Notes: generated from the letters alone by a model not told the origin. 64,000 nt of DNA from Cladocopium goreaui (GCA_947184155.2 CAMXCT020001413.1:410001-474000); one strand, 5' to 3'; shown: positions 1 to 11,600, numbered from the stretch's first letter. Program-made: numbers and translations.

Positions 1-790
1 ATGTCAAACAACTCATCAGGTTGTTCTTGAATGTATCTGCCGCCAACGGCTGAGAAGGTTTCACTCTTGATATGTAAATGTACAGAGTTTCAAGAGCCAT
101 GGAAAGAAGCCACACTTTCCATTAGTTATTAATTTTCAACATAAACGTACTTGGCTGAGGGAGTGTCACTGCGAACCACCAAAAAGCACAAAATACTAAT
201 TTCCGAATTACGGACTTTTCATACTGGCAATCTCCAAACCAGAAGCACACTTGATGTTTTCCCATATGCCAACCCACTAGGACCAAATTCAAATCCTGCA
301 CTACAAGGACTGAAAACTAATTTTGGACAATGTAGATCAGTCAAACCAGCACGGCCTGTCACGAACTCCTTTCTTTGGCTGCGTAGCTCACCATCGACAC
401 GTTGGTACCACCATATCCACGGGCGAAAGAGTTGACAAATGCCGAGCTCATTCGATTGGGCACGACCTTGACTTGATTTGACTTAGCCGCAGCGCCGCGA
501 TCAGAACAAAATAGTTGACATTGAAAATGAATGGCATGGGTGCATGCCTAGTTGTGGGTGTGGGCTGAGAATGTGTTTTTGCAGTGAATGGATCCATTGC
601 TCCACGTGTGTGTGTATATGTATATGTATATGTGTATATATATGTATAATGCTTTGTCCGCTAAGACATGGCATTGGTGATGGCGAATCTTTAAGGAGCA
701 ACAGATAACGAAGTGTAAGGTTTTACAATCATAAAAATCATGTTTGCACCAAGTTTCGGCCAGTCAACGAAGATCCCTATAACCCATGTT
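1..790. other. No gene recognised
   Basis: No reading frame here resembles a known protein; the longest, about 94 codons, has no motif. The only structured part is a short mixed TG/TA microsatellite at about 605-648. I see no promoter or RNA gene. Confidence 0.6.
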
Positions 791-1004
791 CAACAAGGTC
801 AAGCAACGACCATGTAGAAACCCGCCCGCACCGAAGGCGCCGAAGCGCGTGATACGTATGGACCGATCTGCCAGTCTGGTGCAGCTTCAGCTGGAGGTGT
901 CATGTTCGCCCGGGCGAGCCTCCAAAAGTCGGTTCCGGCCGTGGTAATTTGCACATTTGCACATTTTGCATATCGGCACAACGTCGTCCAAATGCACCGT
1001 TTCG

Positions 1005-1665
1005 ATCCGACATGGCGGCAACATCGGCTCCACTTGGGGCCAACTTCGGCCAACAAGAACAAGGCCCTAACTTCGGCCCAACTTGGCTCCAAGATGGCGC
1101 AGCTTGGCCCCTAGTTGGACTTCGGCCCAAGTTGACCTCCACTTGGGCTCAACACGAGAGGCATGGCCACGGTGTGTCTCCGGACTCAACTTGGCGCGAA
1201 GCTCGCCAAGGCACCCACGTTGCACCATGTTCAACGTAACGTGGACCTCCACGTGCATCACATGGCTTCAATTTGGGGCCCCTCTGGGTCGATTTGTCAG
1301 CTCAACATGACCCATTGGCGCCAACTTGGGTTCTAGTTGCGTCCAAGTAGCGCAACTTAGTGGGCCCAACGCGGGCCACTTTTGCCGACTCAATGACAAG
1401 CTGAAGACTCGCATTCTTAACTGCTATTTCCAACTTTTTTTTGGCTTCGATGGGGTTGTGCCGGGCCGTGTTCCCCACATTTGGGCCTGTCTTGGGCCCA
1501 ACTTCGGCGCCAGATGCCCCCACACAGGGCAGAGTTGCGCATGTTAAACCCAACTTGTGTCCAAACGTGTTGGGCCCCGTTGTGCTCAAGTTGGGCCCAA
1601 ATTGGAGCCAACTGGCCCGAGTTCGGCGCAATTTAGGCCCAAGTTTGGGTCCAAATCGGCGCGTT
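1005..1665. repeat. Degenerate TTGGGCCCAA-rich repeat tract
   Basis: Words such as TTGGGCCCAA, CAACTTGGC and CAACTTCGGC recur every 10-30 bases on both strands, because TTGGGCCCAA is its own reverse complement. Spacing is irregular, so this is a degenerate GC-rich low-complexity tract and not a clean tandem array. Several overlapping open frames of 60-140 codons cross it. Their GPN, QVGPK and GPT-rich translations follow the repeat words and are not evidence of a gene. Confidence 0.6.
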
Positions 1666-1765
1666 TCACGAACGCTGCTCGCTGCTCTTCTTTCCCTTCT
1701 TTTATGTTCCACTCTGCCCCTGCTTCTCTTCAATTCCCTGCAACTTCTCCACGCGGCTCCATGAG

Positions 1766-3480
1766 ACCGCAGATTTCCTGTCTATCCAATTCTCTGGGTG
1801 GCGGTACTCGTCGCGAAGCGACTCGAATACGGATCGAAAATGGAACATCAATGAGCATCATCCATCAAAGCCGCCCAGCCAAACCCCGCACCTCCGAGAC
1901 GATGTCAAGGGGGAGATCGGACATGTCCTTGGAAAGGCTCACATCACAACATGTCACAACTCTACGTCGAAAGGCAAAATGCCAACTTGAGACGATTGAG
2001 ACGTGTGTCCACACAAAGGATTGCCAACCAGTCAGAACTGAACATGGCCACAAATAGAGGCGCAAAATGGCACGAATACAAACAACATCACGAAAATACA
2101 TGCCGAGCTGGATAAAACACCGGTCTGATGACGAATTCTCTGGGCCATGAAAGCTACCATCCACATCTGGCACATGGTTGTTCGCTTCATTTCTCTTTTC
2201 CCATTCATGGCGAGAAAAAGGGAAACTCATGGTCGTGTGTTCATTGGCAATATTACTTTTTTGGGATACTGTGATGCACCATGAGGTTTTCTTCAATGCA
2301 TATCGGGAACAACCACAAGCCACATTTTCAACCAGTGTTTTGCACCAAACAATATCTGATCTGATGCAGTTACAATTAGCTGTTGGTGTCTACTGTGCCA
2401 TATTTAATGACATGGTTTCATCCAAATGTGATCTGCCACGCTACGAACGCGCGTCAAGGTAAGTCACATGACAAAGTGCCTCTGTTTAAGGCATTGGGTA
2501 TTCGCAACTGCCGTCTGTCCCGCAGATAGGGGAGCTGAAGTTACAACTTTCCGCACCTTTTCCTCCTCCTTGTGCTCCTCGTCTGCCTCCTCCGAATACT
2601 TAAGACCTACTGCTCTTCCTGCTACCACTACCAGATCCAAATGTGGAGTCGCACATGATTATGCACACAACGAATCACAATGAACCATACCGTCACTTGC
2701 ATACTAAGGTTCTAAATTGGAACCTGTTTGAGTAAACCGCTATGCAAAACCAGGTGCCCATAACAGCCCTTATGCGAATGCGAACCTTTCATATGGCTGA
2801 AGATGCATCACAAGAGTGAGCAGCATATCTGCATATGTCCTCTCAAGGCTTGCATAGTCTACTTTTGGGAAGTAATATGAAAAGCATTCATTGGTATCCA
2901 CCCTACTGTTACTTGATATTTCTCCCAAACATGTCAGGTTGTAATAAATGTGTCCCACTCTTACATATTTTTTCTGTGTTTTGCTCGTGATGAACATGCT
3001 CACCTCATCGTACTGCTCTGGTGACAAAGAAAGTCTTATCAAGTTTGCATTTCAACGAATTGTCTGGTGTAAAGAGGAAGTATCTGTCATGAGTCTGTCA
3101 TGAGATAGATAAGTGTCCTGTAGCTGCAAGCCCAGAGTCCAAGTAGGGATTGGTCTGCTGCAGGTGCAAGTTGGGCCCGATGCTGCCAGCTACCTGATCA
3201 CAGGAAACGATGCTTGGACGTAATTGATTCTGTTGCATGTAAGTAGATCAAATCCATGATGACAAACAGTAGAGTTTCCGGTAAACATGAACATGGCATA
3301 AACGTCAATCAGATGAACATACAGTAATCAAATTTGCATGTGGGAAGAAAAGTAAATATTCGACCTCACCCACACCCTTGCTTAACCATCAAGCATACCA
3401 GTGAACACTGGCCCATCCACTTGCCCTGTTGCAGACCTCTACATCAAGTTTCACGATTGGGCATCTTTGTATATTAAAAA
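1766..3480. other. No gene recognised
   Basis: Anonymous sequence of mixed composition. The largest open frames (152 codons on the minus strand ending near 1865, and 90 codons on the minus strand at 2770-3042) show no domain or motif I recognise. Confidence 0.5.
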
Positions 3481-3742
3481 ATGTGTATGTATATATATAT
3501 ACATATATATATACATATATATATATATAGAGAGAGAGATCTATATATATAGATATAGATATATACATACATAAATTCACATATATATATATAGATAGAT
3601 TGCGCATATATATTTATATACACATCAATATATGTATATACACATAAATATATATATATAGATAGATATACATACATACATAAATATATATATATGTGTG
3701 TGTGAATATATATATATATACAAATATATATATATATATACT
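3481..3742. repeat. TA-rich microsatellite next to the retroelement end
   Basis: Nearly continuous TATATA with short TAGATAGA and TACATACA interruptions. It ends about 45 bases before the terminal direct repeat of the neighbouring retroelement. Reading frames through it (runs of Y, I and C) are artefacts. Confidence 0.9.
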
Positions 3743-3786
3743 TTAATGAAAAATCCAAAAGGGTGGGCCGAGAGCATCCGGGATGG

Positions 3787-3831
3787 GTTCTTGAGGGGAA
3801 GCACATCAACTCTCTGAGCAACTTGAGGTCA
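3787..3831. repeat. Left terminal direct repeat of the retroelement (45 bp)
   Basis: Matches 15724-15768 in the same orientation at 42 of 45 positions by eye (core CATCAACTCTCTG, then CAACTTGAGGTCA). It lies beyond the 3' end of the recombinase gene and its partner lies before the gag-like region, so the two most likely bound one element. Confidence 0.7.
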
Positions 3832-4046
3832 AGTTGTTGGCGTTCATTTTCCCATGCTGCTGATTTCGGTCTGTCGCTGCGGCACCTGTTTTTGGTGCAA
3901 AAGCAGCTGCATTCATCCATTCTCCCCCAGCATCTCCTGACGACCTCCTAGTACTCAGCAGGTACTAAAACATATTGCAGTGTATCGCTGCATCACTGAA
4001 AAATTTTGCATGCTGGAGAAGTTCCAGGAAACCAGCTGCACAAATT

Positions 4047-4793
4047 TCAACGGCTTTCTTTGCTGAGATAGGGACGCTCGCCATAGGTAGCATACAGCAC
4101 TTCCTGCAAATAGATGTCCATAGTTTTGGTGGTGGCCCACCTGCCACGTCTGCGGACCATTTCGCTGTCCTCACAAACAGAGAGCAGCCAACTCGCTCCT
4201 CCAGGTCGCAGGGATGAAAGGTCAAAATGGTTAACCTCATCAAGGCCTGCTTCCTTCAGTTTTAGGACCTTGAGGAGGTCCCCAAGTCTCTTCCGAAGCG
4301 TTGAAGCAGACAGGAGCCAAAGCTTTTCGTCAGCACCCTTCTTTGTAAAAGCGATCTCAATTAATAGCACTATGTCACTTGGATCGACTCGTGCTGCCTG
4401 GTGACGTGCACGTCTGCCCCTGGATTTTGGCTTCTTGATTTTCAGCATATCGTAGGAGACACCTGGAGCTGAGTCTTGTGGGAGTACAAGGTCTTGTCGG
4501 CAAGCTTGGAGCATCTCCCCGATCCGGAGGATTCCTGCCCAGGTGAGGCCCAAAATGGCGGCCTCAGTAAGCCATCCCCAGAGTAAGGCAGTTGACATGA
4601 TTGCGAGCAAGACTGAAGCTGGCGCAGCAGGCCTATGAGAAAAGGGTTCATCTGCGACCCAGCAGCAAGCGTAATCCCATGCTGTCACTAACTGCTTTCG
4701 TAACTGTGGCCTCGCTGCAGCGACCGAGTTGATTGCTTCTGCAAAAATGCCATATGCCTTTCCTGACTGGAAAAGCTCCTTGCCATATGTCAC
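4047..4793 (-). CDS. Tyrosine recombinase (integrase) of the DIRS-like element, catalytic domain
   Basis: The open frame has 248 codons. A tyrosine recombinase would cut and rejoin DNA through a 3'-phosphotyrosyl link and, in DIRS-type elements, integrate the cDNA circle. Visible landmarks in order are the first catalytic Arg (R90) in AGILRIGE, a lysine-rich turn KIKKPK at 118-123 where the beta-hairpin Lys is expected, the second Arg (R196) in SLRPGGAS, Trp219 in RRRGRWA, and the nucleophile Tyr228 in MDIYLQEV. The His of the usual H-x-x-R box is replaced by Ser193. Residues 1-80 fit the helical core-binding part. The true start lies upstream in another frame (see 4794-5000), so the Met used here is only the first in the open stretch. 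The catalytic set looks largely complete, but the gene is cut off from a proper N-terminus by a frameshift near 4790. Confidence 0.85.
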   Translation of the reverse strand: MTYGKELFQSGKAYGIFAEAINSVAAARPQLRKQLVTAWDYACCWVADEPFSHRPAAPASVLLAIMSTALLWGWLTEAAILGLTWAGILRIGEMLQACRQDLVLPQDSAPGVSYDMLKIKKPKSRGRRARHQAARVDPSDIVLLIEIAFTKKGADEKLWLLSASTLRKRLGDLLKVLKLKEAGLDEVNHFDLSSLRPGGASWLLSVCEDSEMVRRRGRWATTKTMDIYLQEVLYATYGERPYLSKESR

Positions 4794-5000
4794 CAGTAGG
4801 TCAGAAATACGCTCAGGATTTGGAGGGCGTTCTTGAAGGAGAAAAAGTAGGGGAAATTCGCCACAACCAGACTTGAAACTGATGAAGGACTGTTTCTTGC
4901 TGCATCCAAAACGACACTATCTCCCGTCAAAATCGTCTCTGACCTCAGCTGAGCACGGCGCTTCTCGGCAGCAGACAGAGGCTCCATGCCAAACACGCCC
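4794..5000 (-). pseudogene. Frameshifted N-terminal part of the tyrosine recombinase
   Basis: The frame ending at 4790 carries MEPLSAAEKRRAQLRSETI, a charged segment that precedes the recombinase core in related dinoflagellate elements as I recall them. It then runs into a stop just after LTYW. The next frame picks up at TYGKELFQSGKAYG, so one small indel near 4785-4795 separates the halves. Further upstream (about 5010-5270) the minus strand encodes only hydrophobic, Leu/Phe/Ser-rich sequence with no motif, probably a linker between RNase H and recombinase. No promoter is visible. Confidence 0.55.
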
Positions 5001-5272
5001 CTACCAAAATCAAACGCGCCGGGGAAGTCCTGTGCAGGGCCAACGACAAGAGACAGAAGTCCAACGGGCCGGAAGGCAACACGAAGATGGGAGGCTGCAG
5101 CAAAGACGGAAAGAACGCCGCAGACAGTCCCAGGCAATCCAGACACCGATGAGCCAAAGAGTGGACTTCAAGAGGCTTTGCAGAAGACCAGAAATGAAAG
5201 CAAGGACACCCATGACCCAAGGCTGAGGAAATCCATTCTTGGTCGAAGTTGCATCAGCCCCACCGCACGCAG

Positions 5273-5690
5273 TCACCAGGATAAAAGACGCACCCAATTT
5301 GCAGAAAACCGACGGAGGCCAGTGCGATGTAGACCAGGAAAATCAATCCCTTCAAGTCCAAGGATTGACCTTGCTGCACTTTCACGGACAGCCAAGTGAC
5401 GTGTTGGATCGCCCGCGGTGTTCAGACGGGTAAGGCAAAAAGGCCAAACAGGATACAAGTCAAAGCAGACCTGGAGGACGGCAGCACGCTTAAGCAAGGG
5501 CTGTAGCATACAGGAAGTGGAGCGACCCTTGGCAAGGACTCCTCTGGCAACCGATGGGTCCAACAGGGAGACAAAACGACTGCGCGGGGCACGGAGTGAG
5601 AACATCCGAAACAACGGCAACGCCAGCACAGACCTCAAGAACGTTGATGTGCGCCGGCTTCTTCCAACAAGACAACAGACATCAGGATCT
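5273..5690 (-). pseudogene. RNase H-like domain, second part (E-D-D residues)
   Basis: RNase H degrades the RNA strand of the RNA:DNA hybrid made by RT. On the minus strand AHINVLE (about 5634-5657) supplies the candidate acidic Glu. SLLDPSVARG supplies a candidate Asp (residue 110 of the open frame 5273-5887), and TRLNTAGDPTRH supplies the last Asp (residue 160). These resemble the I-N-x-L-E, D-S-x-x-A and N-x-A-D-x-x-S/T-R signatures of RNase H in DIRS and related retroelements. INVLE lies in a different frame from the two later motifs, so there is an indel between them. The first Asp of the fold lies far upstream (A-S-D-A-S near 6520), beyond the methyltransferase-like segment. Assignment is by motif only. 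Confidence 0.65.
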
Positions 5691-6320
5691 GCTTCGGCGA
5701 CACGGAGGGCTTTCCAGAAGGCCACAGCCAAGTGCATTCCAAGCTCAGGGGTATACATTGCAGATTTCCTTGTCAAGCCCCCCTGGATGCGAACATGGGG
5801 GTGGTCCCGAATGCAGTGGGCCTCTACCTCGGAAGCAAAAAATCCCATACAGAAGAAACCTGATCTCCCTCTGGTCGGGGGATGCACATTAGGAGGCGGC
5901 TATGACGGCTTCTTCAAAAAGGCCCTGTTTGATCAGAGAAATCCACTCTTTCAGCCACGCCATCTTTGACCTACGAGGTTGTCGAACCTACGGCCTACTG
6001 TGTCGACGACCAACACGCAAGAAGACCAGACAGCGAAACGCCAGACAATTTCCATGCAAAACCGTAGGATTCTCCTGGCGGAAACCATAAGGCTGCTTGT
6101 AGCTGCGAAGGCAAGGGTGAGCAGCAGGGCTAAACGTGGTGCATGGTGGCTCACACAACAAAGATCGGAAACGGTTCTGCTCGATCATGTAAATGATCCA
6201 CTCACCCAACCTCAGGGCCCCGATGTCGTAGTGACGAGAAAGAGGGGGCTACGACCAATCCCAAAGAGGCAGCAGCGGACGACACAGCACCAACACCTCC
6301 GCAAATGTCAACAAAGCCAA
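5690..6320 (-). pseudogene. Methyltransferase-like domain inside the retroelement polyprotein
   Basis: Minus-strand sequence near 6316-6270 encodes FVDICGGVGAVSSAAASLG, which fits the glycine-rich S-adenosylmethionine-binding motif I of methyltransferases. About 40 residues on, CEPPCTTFSPAAHP (codons around 6167-6130) resembles the P-C-x-x-F-S motif IV of C5-cytosine DNA methyltransferases, with the candidate nucleophilic Cys after two Pro. Then come SYKQPYGF, NPTVLHGN and, in other frames, QPRRSKMAWL and HPHVRIQGGLTRKSA, blocks I recall from intact dinoflagellate copies. At least two frameshifts and one stop break the segment. Methylation activity is unproven. The PPC-type motif is also seen in proteins of this fold that have lost catalysis. 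DIRS elements of other lineages carry a DAM-like methyltransferase domain; this one looks different in motif. Confidence 0.55.
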
Positions 6321-6429
6321 AGCACAGCAGAGGTGATGCCTGTGGACGGACAAGAGGCGGTGAGGCCAGCACTTCCCCATCATATTCACCTAGTGCTTCA
6401 GCATCTCACAGAAGCCAATGTCAAGTACA

Positions 6430-6900
6430 ACTCAACCCCTTCTTGTCCGAATCAAGCCACAGGCTCGCAGCACGCTTGCACCCAATTCCGCACTGACAAA
6501 CGCTCCTTTTTCCAAAGACGCATCGGAGGCATATGCTGTGGAGAGGTATTCAACAGCGACATTCGTGCAAACCCAAGGGGACAAGACGGACAACAGGACA
6601 AGCTCCCTCGCAATAACCCTGGAAAGAGGGACAACTGCATCATGGCTACCATCGGGGCTCTGCACGCCCTGCTACTCAAACATCTCCGGTAGACGACAGA
6701 AGACCAATTTCCGGCAACACGGGAGGCCAACTTTTCTGAAATCCCAGGCGAGACAGCAGCACGCAGGGACGGGACTGACAGAGCAAGGCGCATTGCCCGT
6801 GGTGCACCAACCGCTTTCCTTCTGCCGTTCGGACTGACTGCCTGGAAGACTTGTTGCTGAGCAGCGTATTGGTACGGCTGTTGACCGTAAAATCATTGGC
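6430..6900 (-). pseudogene. RT C-terminal/connection region and first RNase H Asp
   Basis: Minus-strand frames here encode GAPRAMRLALSVPSLRAA, then VAGNWSSVV, then RVIARELVLLSVLSPW and AYASDASLEKGA. The last looks like the first RNase H strand (x-x-D-A-S), whose Asp codon lies near 6521. The earlier blocks are the part that follows the RT catalytic core in related elements, by recall. Three frames are needed to read through, so this is a pseudogene. At its upstream end (about 6900-6945) the minus-strand similarity stops, and the expected RT core appears instead on the plus strand. Confidence 0.6.
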
Positions 6901-6944
6901 GACCAGCTTGGATTTGGACTTGAAGCTGGTCCTCGAAAGGGGGG

Positions 6945-7175
6945 GGGCATGGACTCCCGAGCCCCTCCTCTTCGCTGGATTTGCTTCCCTCTTCCAGGGT
7001 GACCATTTGGGTGTTGAATTTGCCTTCTGCTCGCATCAGAACTTGCTTGAAGAGGCAGGGCTCCTGAAGGACAGCCAGCAAATCCGTGGGCTCCACCCCT
7101 TTCCGAGGGGCCCGCATTATTCTAGTCTGGTCATCGATGATTTTTTTATTCCCCAGATAGCGGGCAAGCTATAGG
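6945..7175 (+). pseudogene. RT catalytic core fragment (V-I-D-D), inverted relative to the rest
   Basis: The plus-strand frame 6851-7174 encodes FASLFQGDHLGVEFAFCSHQ, then a stretch ending in PFPRGPHYSSLVIDDFF. The Q-G-D-x-L-G-V segment and V-I-D-D correspond to RT palm motifs; V-I-D-D is the equivalent of the Y-x-D-D catalytic pair that binds the metal ions. The frame reaches a stop shortly after V-I-D-D, at the edge of a large tandem array. All flanking RT and gag sequence lies on the minus strand, so this segment is inverted. A run of nine G near 6940-6948 lies at or near the breakpoint. Confidence 0.75.
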
Positions 7176-7220
7176 GGTTCTTACTTCTCAAAGGTGGGGT
7201 CTTCGGTGGCGAACTTTTGA

Positions 7221-8690
7221 GCAGGGTGCTGTGCAGGGTGCTGTGCAGGGTGCTGTGCAGGGTGCTGTACTAGTGCGGTGGCGAAGTCTGGCAAAGGTGC
7301 TGTGCAGGGTGCTGTGCAGGGTGCTGTCCAGACTGCGGTGGCGAAGTCTGGCAAAGGTGCTGTGCAGGGTGCTGTGCAAGGTGCTGTCCAGACTGCGGTG
7401 GCGAAGTCTGGCAAAGGTGCTGTGCAGGGTGCTGTGCAGGGTGCTGTCCAGACTGCGGTGGCGAAGTCTGGCAAAGGTGCTGTGCAGGGTGCTGTGCAGG
7501 GTGCTGTGCAGCCAGAGTGCGGTGGCGAAGTCTGGCAAAGGTGCTGTGCAGGGTGCTGTGCAGGGTGCTGTGCAGGGTGCTGTGCAGGGTGCTGTCCAGA
7601 CTGCGGTGGCGAAGTCTGGCAAAGGTGCTGTGCAGGGTGCTGTGCAGGGTGCTGTGCAGGGCTGTCCAGACTGCGGTGGCGAAGTCTAGCAAAGGTGCTG
7701 TGCAGGGTGCTGTGCAGGGTGCTGTGCGGGGTGCTGTCCAGACTGCGGTGGCGAAGTCTGGCAAAGGTGTTGTGCAGGGTGCTGTGCAGGGTGCTGTCCA
7801 GACTGCGGTGGCAAAGTCTGGCAAAGGTGCTGTGCAGGGTGCTGTCCAGACTGCGGTGGCGAAGTCTGGCAAAGGTGCTGTGCAGGGTGCTGTGCAGGAT
7901 GCTGTGCAGGGTGCTGTGCAGGGTGTTGTCCAGACTGCGGTGGCGAAGTCTGGCAAAGGTGCTGTGCAGTGTGCTGTGCAGGGTGCTCTGCAGGGTGTTG
8001 TCCAGAGTGCGGTGGCGAAGTCTCACAAAGGTGCTGTGCAGGGTTGTGTAGGGTGCTGTGCAGGGTGCTGTGCAGACTGCGGTGGCAAAGTCTTGCAAAG
8101 GTGCTGTGCAGGGTGCTGTGCAGGGTGCTGTGCAGGGTGCTGTGCAGGGTGCTGTACTAGTGCGGTGGCGAAGTCTGGCAAAGGTGCTGTGCAGGGTGCT
8201 GTGCAGGGTGCTGTGCAGGGTGCTGTGCAGGGTGCTGTCCAGACTGCGGTGGCGAAGTCTGGCAAAGGTGCTGTGCAGGGTGCTCTGCAGGGTGTTGTCC
8301 AGACTGCGGTGGCGAAGTCTGGCAAAGGTGCTGTGCAGGGTGCTGTGCAGGGTGCTGTGCAGGGTGCTGTCCAGACTGCGGTGGCGAAGTCTGGCAAAGG
8401 TGCTGTGCAGGGTGCTGTGCAGGGTGCTGTGCAGAGTATTGTGCAGATGCTGCGCAGGGTGCTGTGCAGGGTGCTGTGCAGAGTGCTGTGCAGGGTGCTG
8501 TGCAGGGTGCTGTGCAGGGTGCTGTGCAGGGTGCTGTCCAGACTGCGGTGGCGAAGTCTGGCAAAGGTGCGCTATCCAGACTGCGGTGGCGAAGTCTCGC
8601 AAAGGTGCTGTGCAGGGTGCTGTGAAGGGTGCTGTGAAAGGTGCTGTGCAGGGTGCTGTGCAGGGTGCTGTGCAGGGTGCTGTAGCGTGC
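7221..8690. repeat. 12-bp/36-bp composite tandem array, open in several frames
   Basis: Runs of the 12-bp unit GCAGGGTGCTGT alternate with a 36-bp unit containing CTGCGGTGGCGAAGTCTGGC, seen about 19 times. Both lengths are multiples of three and lack stops in several frames. Long open frames therefore appear on both strands, for example 515 codons minus (7181-8728) and 414 codons plus (7517-8761). The products would be monotonous (HPAQHPAQ, CTAPCTAP, GAVQGAVQ). I treat them as by-products of the repeat length. The array sits inside the RT gene of the surrounding element. Confidence 0.9.
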
Positions 8691-8696
8691 TGTGCT

Positions 8697-11600
8697 TTGG
8701 TTCCCACGTTGGGAACTATCAGTGCCATCCTTTAGGAACTGGAAGTTCTTTGCAATGGTAACCTATGGTTCCCAGGTTGGGAAGCATGAGTTCCAACCTC
8801 TGGTAACCGGCAGTTTCTTGCAATGGTAACCCATGGTTCCCAGGTTGGGAACCAGGAGTTCCAACCTCTGGGAAACGGCAGTTCCTTGCAATGGTAACCC
8901 GTGGTTCCCACGTTGGCAACCGTGAGTTCCAACCTTTGGAAACCGGCAGTTCCTTGCCATGAACCAAACGCAAACATTCCGGTACCGGTCCATTAAGCAA
9001 AACAAAGCGTTCTTTACCGGTCCATTAAGCAAAACCAAAAAGTTGTAAAGAAACTGTTTTCATATCTTTTTAGCATGCACCTTTTTCGTGCAAAAACATT
9101 TTTAAGCCGGCCCAACAGCCAAACGCAAACATTCCGCTACCGGTCCATTGAGCAAAACAAAAGGTTCTGTTACCGGCTCAGTAAACAAAACAAAACAACA
9201 TTAAGAACCATGAGTTCTAACTGTTTGCAATCAACAGGTCCTTCCACTGGTAACGTTACTTTTTCAGGCTCGGAACCATGAGTTTCAAGCTTTGGATACC
9301 CGCAGTTCCTTACAATGAAAGCCGCTTAGCTTCGAAAACATAAATTCTAATTTCTGGGAACCGGCAATTCCTTGCAATGGTAACCTCTGGTTCCCAGGTT
9401 GGGAACCGTAAGATTCAAGGTCTGGGAACCGGCAGTTCCTTGCCATGGTAACCTTTGGTTCCCACGTTGGGAACCATCAGTTCCAACCTTTAGGAACTGG
9501 AAGTTCTTTGCAATGGTAACCTATGGTTTCCAGGTTGGGAACCATGACTTCTAACCTGTGGGAACCGGCAGTTCCTTGCAATGGTAACCTGTGGTTCCCA
9601 CGTTGGCAAGCGTGAGTTCCAACCTTTGGGAACCGGCAGTTCCTTGCCATGAACCAAACGCAAACATTCCGGTACCGGTCCATTAAGCAAAACAAAGCGT
9701 TCTTTACCGGTCCATTAAGCAAAACCATAAAATTGTAAAGAAACTGTTTTCATATCATTTTGACATGCACCTTTTTCGTGCAAAAACATTTTTATGCCGG
9801 CCCAACAGCCAAACGCAAACATTCCGCTACCGGTACATTAAGCAAAACAAAAGGTTCTGTTACCGGCTCAGTAAACAAAACAAAACAACATTAAGAACCA
9901 TGAGGTCTAACTTTTTGCAATCAACAGATCCTTCCACTGGTAACGTATGCTTTTTCAGGTTTGGAACCATGAGTTTCAAACTTTCGCAACCGGCAATTCC
10001 TTACAATGATAGTTGCTTAGTTTCGAAAACATAAGTTCTAATTTCTGGGAACCGGCAATTCCTTGCAATAGTAACCTCTGGTTCCCAGGTTGGGAACCGT
10101 AAGTTTCAAGGTCTGGGAACTGGCAGTTCCTTGCCATGGTAACCTTTGGTTCCCACGTTGGGAACCATCATTTCCAACCTTTAGGAAACGGCAGTTCTTT
10201 GCAATGGTAACCTATGGTTCCCAGGTTGGGAAGCATGAGTTCCAACCTCTGGTAACCGGCAGTTTCTTGCAATGGTAACCCATGGTTCCCAGGTTGGGAA
10301 CAGTGAGTTCCAACCTTTGGGAACCGGCAGTTCCTTGCCATGAACCAAACGCAAACATTCCGGTACCGGTCCATTAAGCAAAACAAAGCGTTCTGTACCG
10401 GTCCATTAAGCAAAACCATAAAATTGTAAAGAAACTGTTTTCATATCATTTTGATATGCACCTTTTTCGTGCAAAAACATTTTTAAGCCGGCCCAACAGC
10501 CAAACGCAAACATTCCGCTACCGGTCCATTGAGCAAAACAAAAGGTTCTGTTACCGGCTCAGCAAACAAAACAAAACAACATTAAGAACCATGAGGTCTA
10601 ACTTTTTGCAATCAACAGATCCTTCCACTGGTAACGTATGCTTTTTCAGGTTTGGAACCATGAGTTTCAAGCTTTCGCAACCGGCAATTCCTTACAATGA
10701 TAGTTGCTTAGTTTCGAAAACATAAATTCTAATTTCTGGGAACCGGCAATTCCTTGCAATGGTAACCTCTGGTTCCCAGGTTGGGAACCGTAAGATTCAA
10801 GGTCTGGGAACCGGCAGTTCCTTGCCATGGTAACGTTTGGTTCCCACGTTGGGAACCATCAGTTCCAACCTTTAGGAATTGGAAGTTCTTTGCAATGGTA
10901 ACCTATGGTTCCCAGGTTGGGAAGCATGAGTTCCAACCGCTGGGAACCGGCAGTTGCTTGCAATGGTAACCTATGGTTCCCAGGTTGGGAAGCATGAGTT
11001 CCAACCTCTGGTAACCGGCAGTTTCTTGCAATGGTAACCCATGGTTCCCAGGTTGGGAACCAGGAGTTCCAACCTCTGGGAAACGGCAGTTCCTTGCCAT
11101 GAACCAAACGCAAACATTCCGGTACCGGTCCATTAAGCAAAACAAAGCGTTCTGTACCGGTCCATTAAGCAAAACCATAAAATTGTAAAGAAACTGTTTT
11201 CATATCATTTTAACATGCACCTTTTTCGTGCAAAAACATTTTTAAGCCGGCCCAACAGCCAAACGCAAACATTCCGCTACCGGTCCAGTAAGCAAAACAA
11301 AAGGTTCTGTTACCGGCTCAGTAAACAAAACAAAACAACATTAAGAACCATGAGGTCTAACTTTTTGCAATCAACAGATCCTTCCACTGGTAACGTTACT
11401 TTTTCAGGCTTGGAACCATGAGTTTCAAGCTTTGGGAACCCGCAGTTCCTTACAATGATAGCCGCTTAGCTTCGAAAACATAAGTTCTAACCTGTGGGAC
11501 CCGGCAACTCCTTGCAATGGTAACCTCTGGTTCGCAGGTTGGGAACCGTAAGTTTCAAGGTCTGGGAACCGGCAGTTCCTTGCCATGGTAACCTGTGGTT

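Noticed and set aside
7181..8761. Open frames of 515 (minus) and 414 (plus) codons
   Set aside because: They coincide exactly with the 12/36-bp array, exist in several frames on both strands, and encode monotonous peptides.
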